Positions 1-8,472 of a DNA stretch of 23,172 nt are shown here, one piece after another. The DNA is from Verrucomicrobiota bacterium. GTDB taxonomy: Bacteria; Verrucomicrobiota; Verrucomicrobiia; Opitutales; UBA2995. A program made the position numbers and the translations under genes. The notes beneath the pieces were generated by a model. The model had not been told where the DNA came from. It was given only the letters and a program-made list of their open reading frames with translations, and searched no databases. The first letter of the stretch is position 1. Every line of letters starts with the position of its first letter. The stretch is from the NCBI GenBank assembly GCA_027297085.1, contig JAPUIL010000564.1, forward strand, positions 1 through 23,172, given 5' to 3'.

Positions 1-756
1 AGTATCGGAAAAAGGCATAAACCATGAGCGCACAGATCCAAATGAATCGGTATCCGAAACCACTTCGCAGGGCAGCTCTTTTCTCAACCCGGTCAGGCAA
101 TAAATAGAAACGCCTTTCTCAGCCAGCGCTTGGCAATTTACCTGCGCCCATTCATTAAGAGAACTCGCACCTTGGCTTCCACCAAATATGACCAGCAATT
201 TTTCTGACGGATGAATACCCAACTGCTCACGGGCCACTTCCTTTTTCATGCAAATAAATTCCTTACGTAATGGAAGTCCAACATGGAGGATGCGAACCGC
301 TCGTCCACCTTTCAACTGAACACCTACCGGTAGAAAAACACGGTCTGCCAACCGGCTTAGAAGACGGTTCGATCGGCCCACAACCCGATTAGCTTCATGC
401 AAGGCAAAAGGTATCCCTCGCAGAAAACCCGGAAGTGCAATACCTGCTGAAAGGAACCCGCCGAAGCCCAGAATTAAATCGGGCTTTTTTTTTGACAAAA
501 GGTGGATGGCAAAAATACAGGCACAACACTGCATCCACAGAAATCGAAGAAATACCAGCGGCCGAAAGGAAAAGGCCGCGCCGGGCGCTTCGATAAATTC
601 CATGGATGGATAGTTCTGAATAAGACGGGAATCGACCTTCTTCCGGGACACTACGAGGGTACAGGCGTGCCCACGGGCAGAGAGCGCTTCAGCAATGGCG
701 ATTCCCGGGGTAAGGTGACCACCCGTACCACCGCAAACAATAAGAACCTTGGCCAT
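1..756 (-). CDS. murG: MurG, undecaprenyl-PP-MurNAc-pentapeptide GlcNAc transferase (partial)
   Basis: MurG transfers GlcNAc from UDP-GlcNAc to lipid I on the cytoplasmic face of the inner membrane, making lipid II. The first 252 codons are present; about 100 residues of the C-terminal Rossmann domain lie beyond the window start. Visible signatures are the N-terminal glycine-rich loop CGGTGGH (residues 8-14), the second loop LGFGGFLSAG followed by HEANRVVGRSN in the acceptor-binding half, and the start of the donor domain with GGSQGASSLN. The ATG at 756-754 overlaps the ftsW stop by one base (TGATG), which fixes the start and implies translational coupling. Recognition is secure from motif order. 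It is the last dcw gene visible; murC, ddl and ftsQ/A/Z would be expected next if the canonical order holds. Confidence 0.96.
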   Translation of the reverse strand, partial: MAKVLIVCGGTGGHLTPGIAIAEALSARGHACTLVVSRKKVDSRLIQNYPSMEFIEAPGAAFSFRPLVFLRFLWMQCCACIFAIHLLSKKKPDLILGFGGFLSAGIALPGFLRGIPFALHEANRVVGRSNRLLSRLADRVFLPVGVQLKGGRAVRILHVGLPLRKEFICMKKEVAREQLGIHPSEKLLVIFGGSQGASSLNEWAQVNCQALAEKGVSIYCLTGLRKELPCEVVSDTDSFGSVRSWFMPFSDT

Positions 757-1916
757 CAGCCTGCAATCTCAACCAGTTTACGCCGCTCGGAGCGAATGGG
801 CAGGTGTTCCCAACTTCGAAGACAGTTAATGAGCACACCTGTAAACACGCACATAACCACCAAGTTGGACCCACCGTAACTGATGAACGGCAACGAAATC
901 CCTTTCGTTGGTAGGAGTCCGGTTACAACGCCCATGTTAATCAATGCCTGCATGGCGATCATAAAGATCGAACCCAACACAATCAATCCTTGGAAAAGGT
1001 TTGGAGCTCGGCGCAAAGATAGAATCACCGTGCAGAAAATAACCAAAAACAACACCAATATCAAACAAGTGACCATAAACCCAAACTCTTCACCTATGAT
1101 TGAGTAAATAAAATCAGTATGTGCTTCGGGAAGGTAATAATTTTGAAAGCGCCCATCTCCAGCACCAACTCCCATTACACCACCGTTTCCAAATGCCATC
1201 TGCCCCTGGTGTAGCTGATAAGCACCTTTATACTTATTTCCTTCCACATCCAAGAAGGACAAGAGTCGAGAAAGACGCACTGGATCCTGAAAAATCAAAT
1301 ACAGGAATAGAGTCCCTCCACTTATTACCGATGGAATCAGGTAAGTCAGACGAGTACCGGCCAAATACAAAAGCATCATACCAACGGCTCCATATAATGC
1401 GCAGGTGCCAAAGTCGGGCTCAAGAATGATCAACAGGCAAAAGACAGCTATAAAAGCGAGCGGCACGAGGAATCCGCGCAAAAGTGTTTTGAGGTACCTT
1501 TGGTTAGCGCTCAGGTAATAGGCCAAGAGAAAGATGAATGGAATCTTGGCAAACTCAGCAGGCTGAAATCCGATTACCCCAAAAGTTATCCAGCGACGAC
1601 TACCATTTACCCAGTGTCCAATCGTGGGAATCAGTACCAGAAAGAGAAGAACAACAGCTATGAACCCGGCCAACGGAATCAGGCGCTTCAATCCATCCAA
1701 ATCTACGAAGGATACGAATACGCCGGCTACCACCGCGATCCCCAACCATATAATCTGCCGCTCGAGAAATTTGTAAGATCCCGCATCCAAAGACTGGGTG
1801 GCACTAAAGATAGAAATCAGCCCAATCAGGATGAGGGTTACCACCGAGATAATAATGATCAACCGCTGATAGAAGAAATGACCAGAAGCAGGTGTTTCTT
1901 TTTGAATTTTACTCAT
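756..1916 (-). CDS. ftsW: FtsW, SEDS-family septal peptidoglycan glycosyltransferase
   Basis: A polytopic SEDS glycosyltransferase that polymerises lipid II at the septum together with the FtsI transpeptidase of this operon. The 386-residue protein has the expected run of about ten membrane segments. Family signatures are QPAEFAK (118-124), EPDFGT (166-171), the extracellular-loop motif PEAHTDF (263-269) holding the aspartate (D268) equivalent to the proposed catalytic residue of E. coli FtsW, GLLPTKG (333-339) and ISYGGS (345-350). The length is close to that of other FtsW proteins without long cytoplasmic tails. RodA is the alternative paralogue, but position directly before murG and the GLLPTKG/SYGGS block favour FtsW. 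A 32-base spacer separates it from the LysM gene, with no clear Shine-Dalgarno sequence before the ATG. Confidence 0.96.
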   Translation of the reverse strand: MSKIQKETPASGHFFYQRLIIIISVVTLILIGLISIFSATQSLDAGSYKFLERQIIWLGIAVVAGVFVSFVDLDGLKRLIPLAGFIAVVLLFLVLIPTIGHWVNGSRRWITFGVIGFQPAEFAKIPFIFLLAYYLSANQRYLKTLLRGFLVPLAFIAVFCLLIILEPDFGTCALYGAVGMMLLYLAGTRLTYLIPSVISGGTLFLYLIFQDPVRLSRLLSFLDVEGNKYKGAYQLHQGQMAFGNGGVMGVGAGDGRFQNYYLPEAHTDFIYSIIGEEFGFMVTCLILVLFLVIFCTVILSLRRAPNLFQGLIVLGSIFMIAMQALINMGVVTGLLPTKGISLPFISYGGSNLVVMCVFTGVLINCLRSWEHLPIRSERRKLVEIAG

Positions 1917-1948
1917 TCAGAGTTTGAGGAAGAGAGTACAAGCATAGG

Positions 1949-3082
1949 TTAGGAACGAGGTACAACTTCAACTTCCGGTATATCATCCAGATCGTCGAAA
2001 ATAGAATTATCAAATTTAACGGGAGTTGGAAGAGGTTGCAAAGTTGGCTGACTGTCTTGCGGAGGCGTGGCAGGTTGAGCAACCCCTAACCGGATCTGCA
2101 ACTCTTGTCCGACAAACATTTTTCTCGCATCCTGAATACGGTTGTCGTTCATGAGCTGAGTTGTGGTGATACCATATTTTTTGGCGATGCCTCCCGGCGT
2201 TTCACCTGGCTCGACTTTATGAACTATGTCGCCTTGAATGGAGATTGAAGTAGCGGGTTGAATAGGTGCTACCCGGAGAGCCGTTTGGACCGGGGGCGGA
2301 GCGCTTAGTCCTTCCGCCGAAATACTGTTAACTGGTATCGTTAGCCTTTGACCCAGTTGTATGATATCAGACCGAAGACCATTTGCCACTTTGATATCAT
2401 TTACCGTGCTGTTAAAGTCTTTCGCTATGCGGGAAAGCGTATCACCACTAACTACGACATAAACTTCCGATTGAGCGAAACCAGCCGTACTGGCTTCGAT
2501 GGCCGGAGGCCCAGAATCCACAGAAGAGATCACTAACTTTTGGCCTACCTGAATCGGCTCATCTTTGGTTAATCCATTGGCAGTCAGCAATTCATCTAGA
2601 GAAATGCCAAATTCACGGGAGATCTTCCACAAACTATCGCCCTTTTTGACCTGGTACTCAACGGAAGGCGAAGCTACTTGAGTGGTAGTCAACGGTTGAA
2701 GAACCTCATCTTCCCGAAACTCGTTCAAAACCGGCCGATTAGGACTATTGTACAAATTTTCTCCAGGCCGGGTTGGTGAAAATCGCCCACCACCTGAATT
2801 CGTTGTGTTCCCGGACGTCCTGCTGGATCCACTATTGAAAGCCGGATCCAAAAAACGGGAGTTGGATTGTGGTTGAGCCACCTCGGTCACAACCAGGTTC
2901 CCATCTTCGCTCGGACGATTGGGTTGGGCGTACTCATCGTAGATAGAACCTCCGGTTGAAGAGCTTGAACTCGTCTGATCTGATTTCGGACCTCTGCTAC
3001 TTGAACAAGCGGACAAGAGGTATAAACCGGCTATAACCACCACGTGAAATGCTAAAACAGAAATAAATACGTGCGCTTTCAT
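1949..3082 (-). CDS. LysM-repeat lipoprotein inside the dcw cluster
   Basis: A 377-residue secreted lipoprotein. The N-terminus has a hydrophobic signal with a clean lipobox LSAC, lipidated cysteine C26, followed by a Ser/Gly/Asn/Pro-rich linker (about 27-135). Three LysM domains follow: about 141-185 (YQVKKGDSLWKISREFGI), 206-250 (VVSGDTLSRIAKDFN) and 285-331 (EPGETPGGIAKKYGI). LysM domains bind GlcNAc-containing glycan, so it probably attaches to peptidoglycan. No peptidase M23, amidase or other catalytic domain is seen. The tail after LysM3 is Pro-rich and ends in an acidic segment (DDLDDIPEVEVV). It lies 7 bases after murD and 32 before ftsW, so it should be co-transcribed with them. It is not a member of the canonical dcw set. 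A role in septal wall binding or division is inference. Confidence 0.9.
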   Translation of the reverse strand: MKAHVFISVLAFHVVVIAGLYLLSACSSSRGPKSDQTSSSSSTGGSIYDEYAQPNRPSEDGNLVVTEVAQPQSNSRFLDPAFNSGSSRTSGNTTNSGGGRFSPTRPGENLYNSPNRPVLNEFREDEVLQPLTTTQVASPSVEYQVKKGDSLWKISREFGISLDELLTANGLTKDEPIQVGQKLVISSVDSGPPAIEASTAGFAQSEVYVVVSGDTLSRIAKDFNSTVNDIKVANGLRSDIIQLGQRLTIPVNSISAEGLSAPPPVQTALRVAPIQPATSISIQGDIVHKVEPGETPGGIAKKYGITTTQLMNDNRIQDARKMFVGQELQIRLGVAQPATPPQDSQPTLQPLPTPVKFDNSIFDDLDDIPEVEVVPRS

Positions 3083-3089
3083 GCTATTA

Positions 3090-4370
3090 TTAAAGGGTTA
3101 GTTGTAAGTTAACCATAAGATCGGACACGACTTTCTCAAAACAATTCCCTCGTTCCGAGTAATTTCGGAAAGGATTTTGAGAGGCAAATCCCGGGCTAAA
3201 TAGGACCACAGCACCCATAAAGGCTTGATCATAGGACGCTTTCACCGCGTTTTCCAACGTATCGAACGACTCCCATGGTACCTGAAGTTCATCAAAAATA
3301 TGCCCCAAATCCTCACCAGTATCCCCAGTAAGGAAGGCTTTTTGGAATCGATGGCTGATCCGTTGGGCAAAGGCGTCAATTCGGCCCCCTTTTGGACGGC
3401 CACCGCCAATCCAAAAAACCGGTTGTTGAAAATGTTTAAGAGCCGCCTCCGCAGCGGAAAAGTTAGTAGCTTTCGAGTCATTCCAGAATTCAATCCCGTT
3501 TACTTCCGAAACCAGGGCTAGGCGATGAGGACTTTGCTCGAAAGTGCACACAGATTCGTTCAACATCTCGGGATCATACCCCCAAGACCGAAACAGAGCT
3601 GCCGCCAATTGGAAATTTTCGCGCTGAGGTTTCAGGCTAAAAACAGAGTTCGCAGGAATACGCACATAGGAACTATCGACCACATAAGTGTCTCCGGGAA
3701 TAGCCTGATTTAGTAGTTGATAATGGTGCTCAACCTCCCGGCCGATAAGGACGGTCTTGGCCTTGCCCACATCCAGAAGACGGGCCTTGGCAAAAAAATA
3801 TTTTCCCATAGTTCTATAGCGATCGAGATGATCCTCGGAAAAGTTCGACCACACGATGGAATCAGCTTTGAAATACCGCATGAGCTCTGCTTGAAATGAA
3901 CTTACTTCAACGACAGCCCAGGCATCCGGAGAGTTTACTTTTTGAAGCAGGCTCGCAAACGCATATCCTATGTTTCCAACTGCGTATGCATCCAGTCCGG
4001 CATATCTCAACGAATGAGTAATAAATTCAACCAAGGTCGTTTTCCCATTCGTACCAGTGACCGCAACGACCCTTCCTTCCCAAAGCAGGGAGGACAAATC
4101 CAGCTCGCCAATAATTTCGCAGCCTGATTCACGAGCTGCCCGCATCCATGTGTGATCAGCAGAAAATCCCGGACTGGCAATCACCAGCTTATGACCTTTG
4201 GCTTCAGCTTTGCTAAATTTCACCGGGAAATCAGTATTCGTCTCATCATATACGATGGAGGTGCCTCCCTCAGATTCAATCAGCTCCGCGGCGGCTTTTC
4301 CGCTTACCCCGGCTCCGAAAATCGCTACTGGCTTCTTGAGCCAAGATTGTATGTCTTCAGAAACACGCAT
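3090..4370 (-). CDS. murD: MurD, UDP-MurNAc-L-Ala:D-Glu ligase
   Basis: Cytoplasmic ATP-dependent Mur ligase that adds D-glutamate to UDP-MurNAc-L-alanine. The 426 residues are close to E. coli MurD (438). The N-terminal Rossmann domain shows VAIFGAGVSGKAA. The ATP loop is TGTNGKTT (105-112), followed by EVSSFQ (155-160), the family motif EDHLDR (179-184), a lysine (K195) at the place of the carbamylated lysine, WNDSKATN (296-303), IGGGRPKGG, and FSPGFASQNPFRNYSERG near the C-terminus. This last block and the DSKATN motif distinguish MurD from MurC, MurE and MurF. The gene lies 5 bases after mraY and 7 before the LysM lipoprotein, in the usual mraY-murD order. The start ATG has no obvious Shine-Dalgarno sequence. 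Confidence 0.96.
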   Translation of the reverse strand: MRVSEDIQSWLKKPVAIFGAGVSGKAAAELIESEGGTSIVYDETNTDFPVKFSKAEAKGHKLVIASPGFSADHTWMRAARESGCEIIGELDLSSLLWEGRVVAVTGTNGKTTLVEFITHSLRYAGLDAYAVGNIGYAFASLLQKVNSPDAWAVVEVSSFQAELMRYFKADSIVWSNFSEDHLDRYRTMGKYFFAKARLLDVGKAKTVLIGREVEHHYQLLNQAIPGDTYVVDSSYVRIPANSVFSLKPQRENFQLAAALFRSWGYDPEMLNESVCTFEQSPHRLALVSEVNGIEFWNDSKATNFSAAEAALKHFQQPVFWIGGGRPKGGRIDAFAQRISHRFQKAFLTGDTGEDLGHIFDELQVPWESFDTLENAVKASYDQAFMGAVVLFSPGFASQNPFRNYSERGNCFEKVVSDLMVNLQLTL

Positions 4371-4375
4371 GATGC

Positions 4376-5476
4376 TTATCTTAATTTAAGGGTTCCAAGG
4401 CCGGCGAGTGCAAATGAAAGCGAAAGTATCCAGAATCGAATGACAACTTTTGATTCCGGCCAGCCTTTTAATTCGAAATGATGGTGAATGGGCGCCATTT
4501 TAAATATACGCTTTTTTCGCGTCTTGTATGAAAAAACCTGAATGATCACAGAAAGGGCTTCCATCACGAAAATCCCACCGACGATAACCAACGTCAAAGG
4601 CTGGTGTACCATGAAAGCAACTACGCCTATCAATCCACCTAATGCAAGCGAACCGGTATCGCCCATAAATACTTCCGCTGGGTGGGAATTATACCACAAA
4701 AATGCCAGCCCTGCTCCCACCATACACCCGCAAATGATACTCAACTCCCCTACTCCAGGTACAAAACTGATAAAGAGGTAATCTGCGATTATTGCATTTC
4801 CTGCGGCATAAGCCATGATGGCATAAACGAGGGCTACAGAAATCGTACAGCCAATGGCTAAGCCATCAATGCCGTCGGTCAGGTTTATGGCATTGGATGA
4901 GCCAACCAGAATAAAAAACAGAAATACGAATAAAACCGGGATGGGAAGAGCGAGGAATATGGGTTCTTTGAAAAACGGCATCCAAATCTCTCTGACTTTA
5001 GCCAAACTATCCGGGTGAAGGAGAAGCATACTTAAGGCACCCAAGGTAATCAAAGTCTGCCAGATAAGTTTCTGCTTTATATTGAGTCCTTTACTGTTTC
5101 TTTTAGAAATTTTCGCGTAGTCATCCAAAAATCCAAGTACCGAGAGTCCAGTGTAAACTGCCAGAGCCGTCAGCACATAGATATTAGGCGCAGCCCATAA
5201 TAAAGTGCTCACGGTAACCGAAAAGTAGATCATAAGTCCGCCCATGGTCGGGGTTTCCTTTTTCCCGGAATGGAGGTCTGCCAGGGATCCCACTTCCGAC
5301 TTTCCACGTAGAGCCTGGTGCAGTTTAAATTGACGCAGACGGTTTAGAAGCGGACCTGCAATAATGAAACACATGACTAAAGCGGTAGCGGAACCGAACA
5401 ATGCCCGGAAAGTGATATAGCGGAACAAGCGTAGCGGGCCCCAATAATTTTCAAATTCTGCCAGATAACTTAACAT
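4376..5476 (-). CDS. mraY: MraY, phospho-MurNAc-pentapeptide translocase
   Basis: Integral membrane enzyme transferring phospho-MurNAc-pentapeptide from UDP to undecaprenyl phosphate, producing lipid I. The 366 residues and roughly ten membrane segments match the family (E. coli 360). The N-terminus LFRYITFRALFG is typical. Key motifs are KKETPTMGG (72-80), the Mg-binding pair in FLDDYAK (116-122), NLTDGIDGLAIG (198-209) with conserved aspartates, EVFMGDTGS (268-276), and the histidine block PIHHHFELKGW (329-339). The first seven bases overlap the end of murF, so translation is probably coupled. It precedes murD as in most dcw clusters. Confidence 0.97.
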   Translation of the reverse strand: MLSYLAEFENYWGPLRLFRYITFRALFGSATALVMCFIIAGPLLNRLRQFKLHQALRGKSEVGSLADLHSGKKETPTMGGLMIYFSVTVSTLLWAAPNIYVLTALAVYTGLSVLGFLDDYAKISKRNSKGLNIKQKLIWQTLITLGALSMLLLHPDSLAKVREIWMPFFKEPIFLALPIPVLFVFLFFILVGSSNAINLTDGIDGLAIGCTISVALVYAIMAYAAGNAIIADYLFISFVPGVGELSIICGCMVGAGLAFLWYNSHPAEVFMGDTGSLALGGLIGVVAFMVHQPLTLVIVGGIFVMEALSVIIQVFSYKTRKKRIFKMAPIHHHFELKGWPESKVVIRFWILSLSFALAGLGTLKLR

Positions 5477-6864
5477 ATCGTTTCAACCGGATGGTAAATC
5501 TTTTTCAATTTCTGATAAATGGTTTCCAAGGTATACGCACGACTACCTTTTAAAAAGACAGAGCCTTCAAAATGCCGAAGCTCCTTAACGACCTTATCTG
5601 GTTCTTCAAATACCTGCACGTGTTCCTCATCGCGGCCAGCTGCCCGGAAACCAGCCAGAAATCCGCTGATCTCTTCTCCAGTGAGATAAAGCCTATCAAT
5701 TGATCTGAGCTTAAAAGACCGGCCTAATTCTTGGTGGTATTCCTCAGTAAATTCCCCGAGTTCCTTCATGCCTCCAATGACAAAATAGCGAGGTCTTTCG
5801 TCCGGCGAAGTTGCCCGAAAATATTCGAGCGAATCTCGCATACTGGAGGGATTTGCATTATAACAATCTATGAAGAAATCGAGCTCACCCACAGTCGCTC
5901 TTTCACATCGCATATCTCCGGATTTCCAAGTATCCAGACGTCTTTGCAATTCGTGAGCATCCAACCCCAACTCAAGACCCAATAGAAGTGAGAGGACCAT
6001 GTTGCGTGCCATTCCATTGCTGGTGCGGGCCGATGTGAAGCTGAGCACACGACCAGCGCCAGGTCTCAAAATAATGTCAGTTTTATCAGGCTTTTGATCC
6101 AAACTGAAATCTACAAATCGGCACGAATCCGGATAATACCGGCCAGGTTCCGGTTTTCCTGCAATCAAACAAGGGGCTTTCAGGCGAATAAAAGGATCAT
6201 ACCTGAAACATTCAACCGGAAGGATGGTTAGCTTACTGGTTGCTTCCACCAGAGTTGCTTTTTCTTTAGCAACTCCTTCGAGAGACCCTACGCCCTGCAA
6301 ATGTACAGGGGCCACGCTTGTAATAATAGAATATATTGGCTGAGTAATGCGCGCCAGAGAAGCGATTTCCCCTGGTGTACTCATGCCAATTTCAACTGCA
6401 GCGAATGTGTGCTCCTTTCGTAACCTCAACAAAGTCAAAGGTACTCCCAAGTGATTATTTAAATTTCCCTGCGTCTTAAGTGTTCCCTCGCCCAAAAGCA
6501 CAGACAAAAGCTCTTTCGTCGAAGTCTTGCCACAACTACCTGTAATCCCGACTACCATACCGGCAAACTCCATACGCGTTTGTAGAGCCAGGTCATGCAG
6601 TGCTTTTTCGGTATTTGCGACTACCAATTGTGGTATATCGACATGGGGCAATTTCTTGGACACTAAAGCAGCGGACGCGCCTTTTGACTTAGCATCTTCC
6701 AGGAAATCATGTCCGTCGCGGACATTGGTTTTTAACGCTACAAATGCCTGGCCAGGTTGGAGGAGTCTGGTGTCGATTTGAAAGTCTACAATCTCCTCCG
6801 GAGGTGATTGAGTCCAACGTCCTCCGGTCCAGTCTGAAAAATGCTTGGTAGATAATTGGCTCAC
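5470..6864 (-). CDS. murF: MurF, UDP-MurNAc-tripeptide:D-Ala-D-Ala ligase
   Basis: ATP-dependent ligase completing the UDP-MurNAc-pentapeptide by adding D-Ala-D-Ala. It is 464 residues (E. coli 452). Signatures are the P-loop TGSCGKTST (108-116), GNLNNHLGVPLTLLRL, the EIGMSTPGEIA block, the conserved segment around HLQGVGSLEGVAKEK with its lysine, CYNANPSSM (333-342), the GGMKELGEFTEEYH region and the C-terminal LKGSRAYTLE. The N-terminal substrate domain contains FQIDTRLLQPGQAFVAL, as expected for MurF and MurE. The start is a GTG at 6864-6862 whose bases overlap the murE stop (GTGA). The 3' end overlaps mraY by 7 bases. These overlaps imply a translationally coupled murE-murF-mraY block. 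Confidence 0.96.
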   Translation of the reverse strand: MSQLSTKHFSDWTGGRWTQSPPEEIVDFQIDTRLLQPGQAFVALKTNVRDGHDFLEDAKSKGASAALVSKKLPHVDIPQLVVANTEKALHDLALQTRMEFAGMVVGITGSCGKTSTKELLSVLLGEGTLKTQGNLNNHLGVPLTLLRLRKEHTFAAVEIGMSTPGEIASLARITQPIYSIITSVAPVHLQGVGSLEGVAKEKATLVEATSKLTILPVECFRYDPFIRLKAPCLIAGKPEPGRYYPDSCRFVDFSLDQKPDKTDIILRPGAGRVLSFTSARTSNGMARNMVLSLLLGLELGLDAHELQRRLDTWKSGDMRCERATVGELDFFIDCYNANPSSMRDSLEYFRATSPDERPRYFVIGGMKELGEFTEEYHQELGRSFKLRSIDRLYLTGEEISGFLAGFRAAGRDEEHVQVFEEPDKVVKELRHFEGSVFLKGSRAYTLETIYQKLKKIYHPVETIC

Positions 6865-8360
6865 TTTTCTCGATGCTTTACCAGTTGTTTTATTTCGAGG
6901 AGATCGCGTGCAACATTTCGATCGTCAAAAGGAACGATACGGTCCTTAAATTCCTGCATTGTTTCATGCCCTTTACCTGCAATCAGGACGGTATCTCCGG
7001 GCTGCGCAACATCCAAAACACGGCTGATGGCCGCACGCCGGTCTGCAATAAATTCCACCTTTTCGGGCTCAGTTACTCCCTCTTTCATATCCTCCAGGAT
7101 CGCTTCCACCGATTCACCTCGAGGATTGTCAGAAGTGGCACACACAAAATCAGCATGCTTTTGCGCAACCTCCATCATAGATTTTCGTTTATCGCGGTCG
7201 CGGTTTCCACCGCAGCCAAAAGTCACAATCAATTTGCCACGAGTAATCTTCCGAAGCATTTCAAGTGCTTTGTCCAAAGCATCATCGGTATGGGCATAAT
7301 CTACAAACACATCGAATCCTAGTGCTTCCTCAATTCGCTCCATACGACCAGGCACTCCTTCGAAAGTCTCCAAATGAGGAAACACAGTTTTCAGCTCCAG
7401 TCCCAAGCCCTCACATACGGAGAGAGCCGCGAGAATATTACTGAGATTGTATTGCCCTGGCAGACGTGTACGCACCATTTTGCTGCCTCCGGACCATTTG
7501 ACCGTGAATTGAGATCCAGAATGATCGCACTCGTAGTCCAGAAGATGGAGATCCGCCGAATTGTCGGACAACGAAAAAGTGACCAAGCGAATTCCCTCCT
7601 CCATTTCGTCTATCAATCTTTTGCCATAAGGATCGTCCAAGTTGACCACGGCTACCTTGGGTAGTCCGCCGATTCCGCCTGTGAACAGCCGCTGCTTTAC
7701 CCGGAAATAATTTTCCATGTCGTGGTGATAATCCAAATGATCCCGGGTGAGGTTTAAAAATACCACCACGTCAAACAAGGCTCCATAGGTGCGGTTTTGG
7801 TCAATGCCATGACTGCTGACCTCCATTACTCCCCGCTGACAGCCCGCGTCTTTCATCTGCTTGAGCAAAGCAAATGTATCTATAGCCTCCGGAGTGGTTT
7901 TATAGGATGGCAGAGTGCGATGACCCAGGTCGTATTGTACGGTGCCGATCAAACCCGTTCGGGCAGAAGGTGCCGCTCCGTTTAAAAGACTCTGGATTAA
8001 GTACGAAACCGTGGTTTTTCCGTTAGTTCCTGTAATGCCAATTAATTCAAGCGTTTCATCGGGAGAATCATAAAAACACCTGGCCACTTGAGCCACCACT
8101 TTGCGGATATTTTCAACCTGAATGGTTGTGATTTGCGGATACACTTGGTCACTCTCGGACACCACTGCCACGGCACCCCGGTCAATAGCTTCTTCCACGA
8201 AATACCTACCGTTTGTTCTCAGCCCGGGGATGGCAAAAAATACTGCTCCGGGGATCACACGCCGGCTGTCAATCACGAGTGCGGAAACTGGTTGTTTCAG
8301 GTTTCCGACGTGATTTAGCCTCAATGATTCCGGGAAGAGAGATTGTAAGTTAGGAAGCAT
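6861..8360 (-). CDS. murE: MurE, meso-diaminopimelate-adding Mur ligase
   Basis: Adds the third stem-peptide residue to UDP-MurNAc-L-Ala-D-Glu. The ATP loop is GITGTNGKTT (about 108-117 from the chosen start), followed by TTPEA, EVSSHG, TRDHLDYH and VDYAHTDDAL. The substrate motif SDNPRGE (DNPR at 411-414) is the accepted signature of meso-DAP-specific enzymes, so the wall is probably mDAP-type. I place the start at the ATG at 8360-8358 (499 residues). This leaves about 30 residues before the conserved IDSRR, as in E. coli MurE. The frame stays open to 8495, overlapping ftsI, but the added 45 residues do not resemble Mur N-termini. With the chosen start, 112 bases separate it from ftsI, unusually long for this operon. 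Confidence 0.95.
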   Translation of the reverse strand: MLPNLQSLFPESLRLNHVGNLKQPVSALVIDSRRVIPGAVFFAIPGLRTNGRYFVEEAIDRGAVAVVSESDQVYPQITTIQVENIRKVVAQVARCFYDSPDETLELIGITGTNGKTTVSYLIQSLLNGAAPSARTGLIGTVQYDLGHRTLPSYKTTPEAIDTFALLKQMKDAGCQRGVMEVSSHGIDQNRTYGALFDVVVFLNLTRDHLDYHHDMENYFRVKQRLFTGGIGGLPKVAVVNLDDPYGKRLIDEMEEGIRLVTFSLSDNSADLHLLDYECDHSGSQFTVKWSGGSKMVRTRLPGQYNLSNILAALSVCEGLGLELKTVFPHLETFEGVPGRMERIEEALGFDVFVDYAHTDDALDKALEMLRKITRGKLIVTFGCGGNRDRDKRKSMMEVAQKHADFVCATSDNPRGESVEAILEDMKEGVTEPEKVEFIADRRAAISRVLDVAQPGDTVLIAGKGHETMQEFKDRIVPFDDRNVARDLLEIKQLVKHREK

Positions 8361-8382
8361 GTATTTAACAGCAGACCGCTTC

Positions 8383-8403
8383 CCGGGGATAGCAGTTCCC
8401 CGG
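8383..8403 (-). other. GC-rich hairpin in the ftsI-murE spacer
   Basis: An inverted repeat with a perfect 7-bp stem (CCGGGGA at 8383-8389 and TCCCCGG at 8397-8403) around a 7-base loop. It lies 22 bases upstream of the chosen murE ATG, in the only sizeable spacer between ftsI and murF. No T-run follows it on the minus strand, so it does not look like an intrinsic terminator. It could protect or process mRNA, or modulate murE translation. It would instead be coding if murE started at 8495. Confidence 0.45.
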
Positions 8404-8472
8404 CGATTACGAGTCCAATAGCAGGTACTAAATGTGTGTGATTCAAGGTCCGCAAATCCAATCATATTAAGG

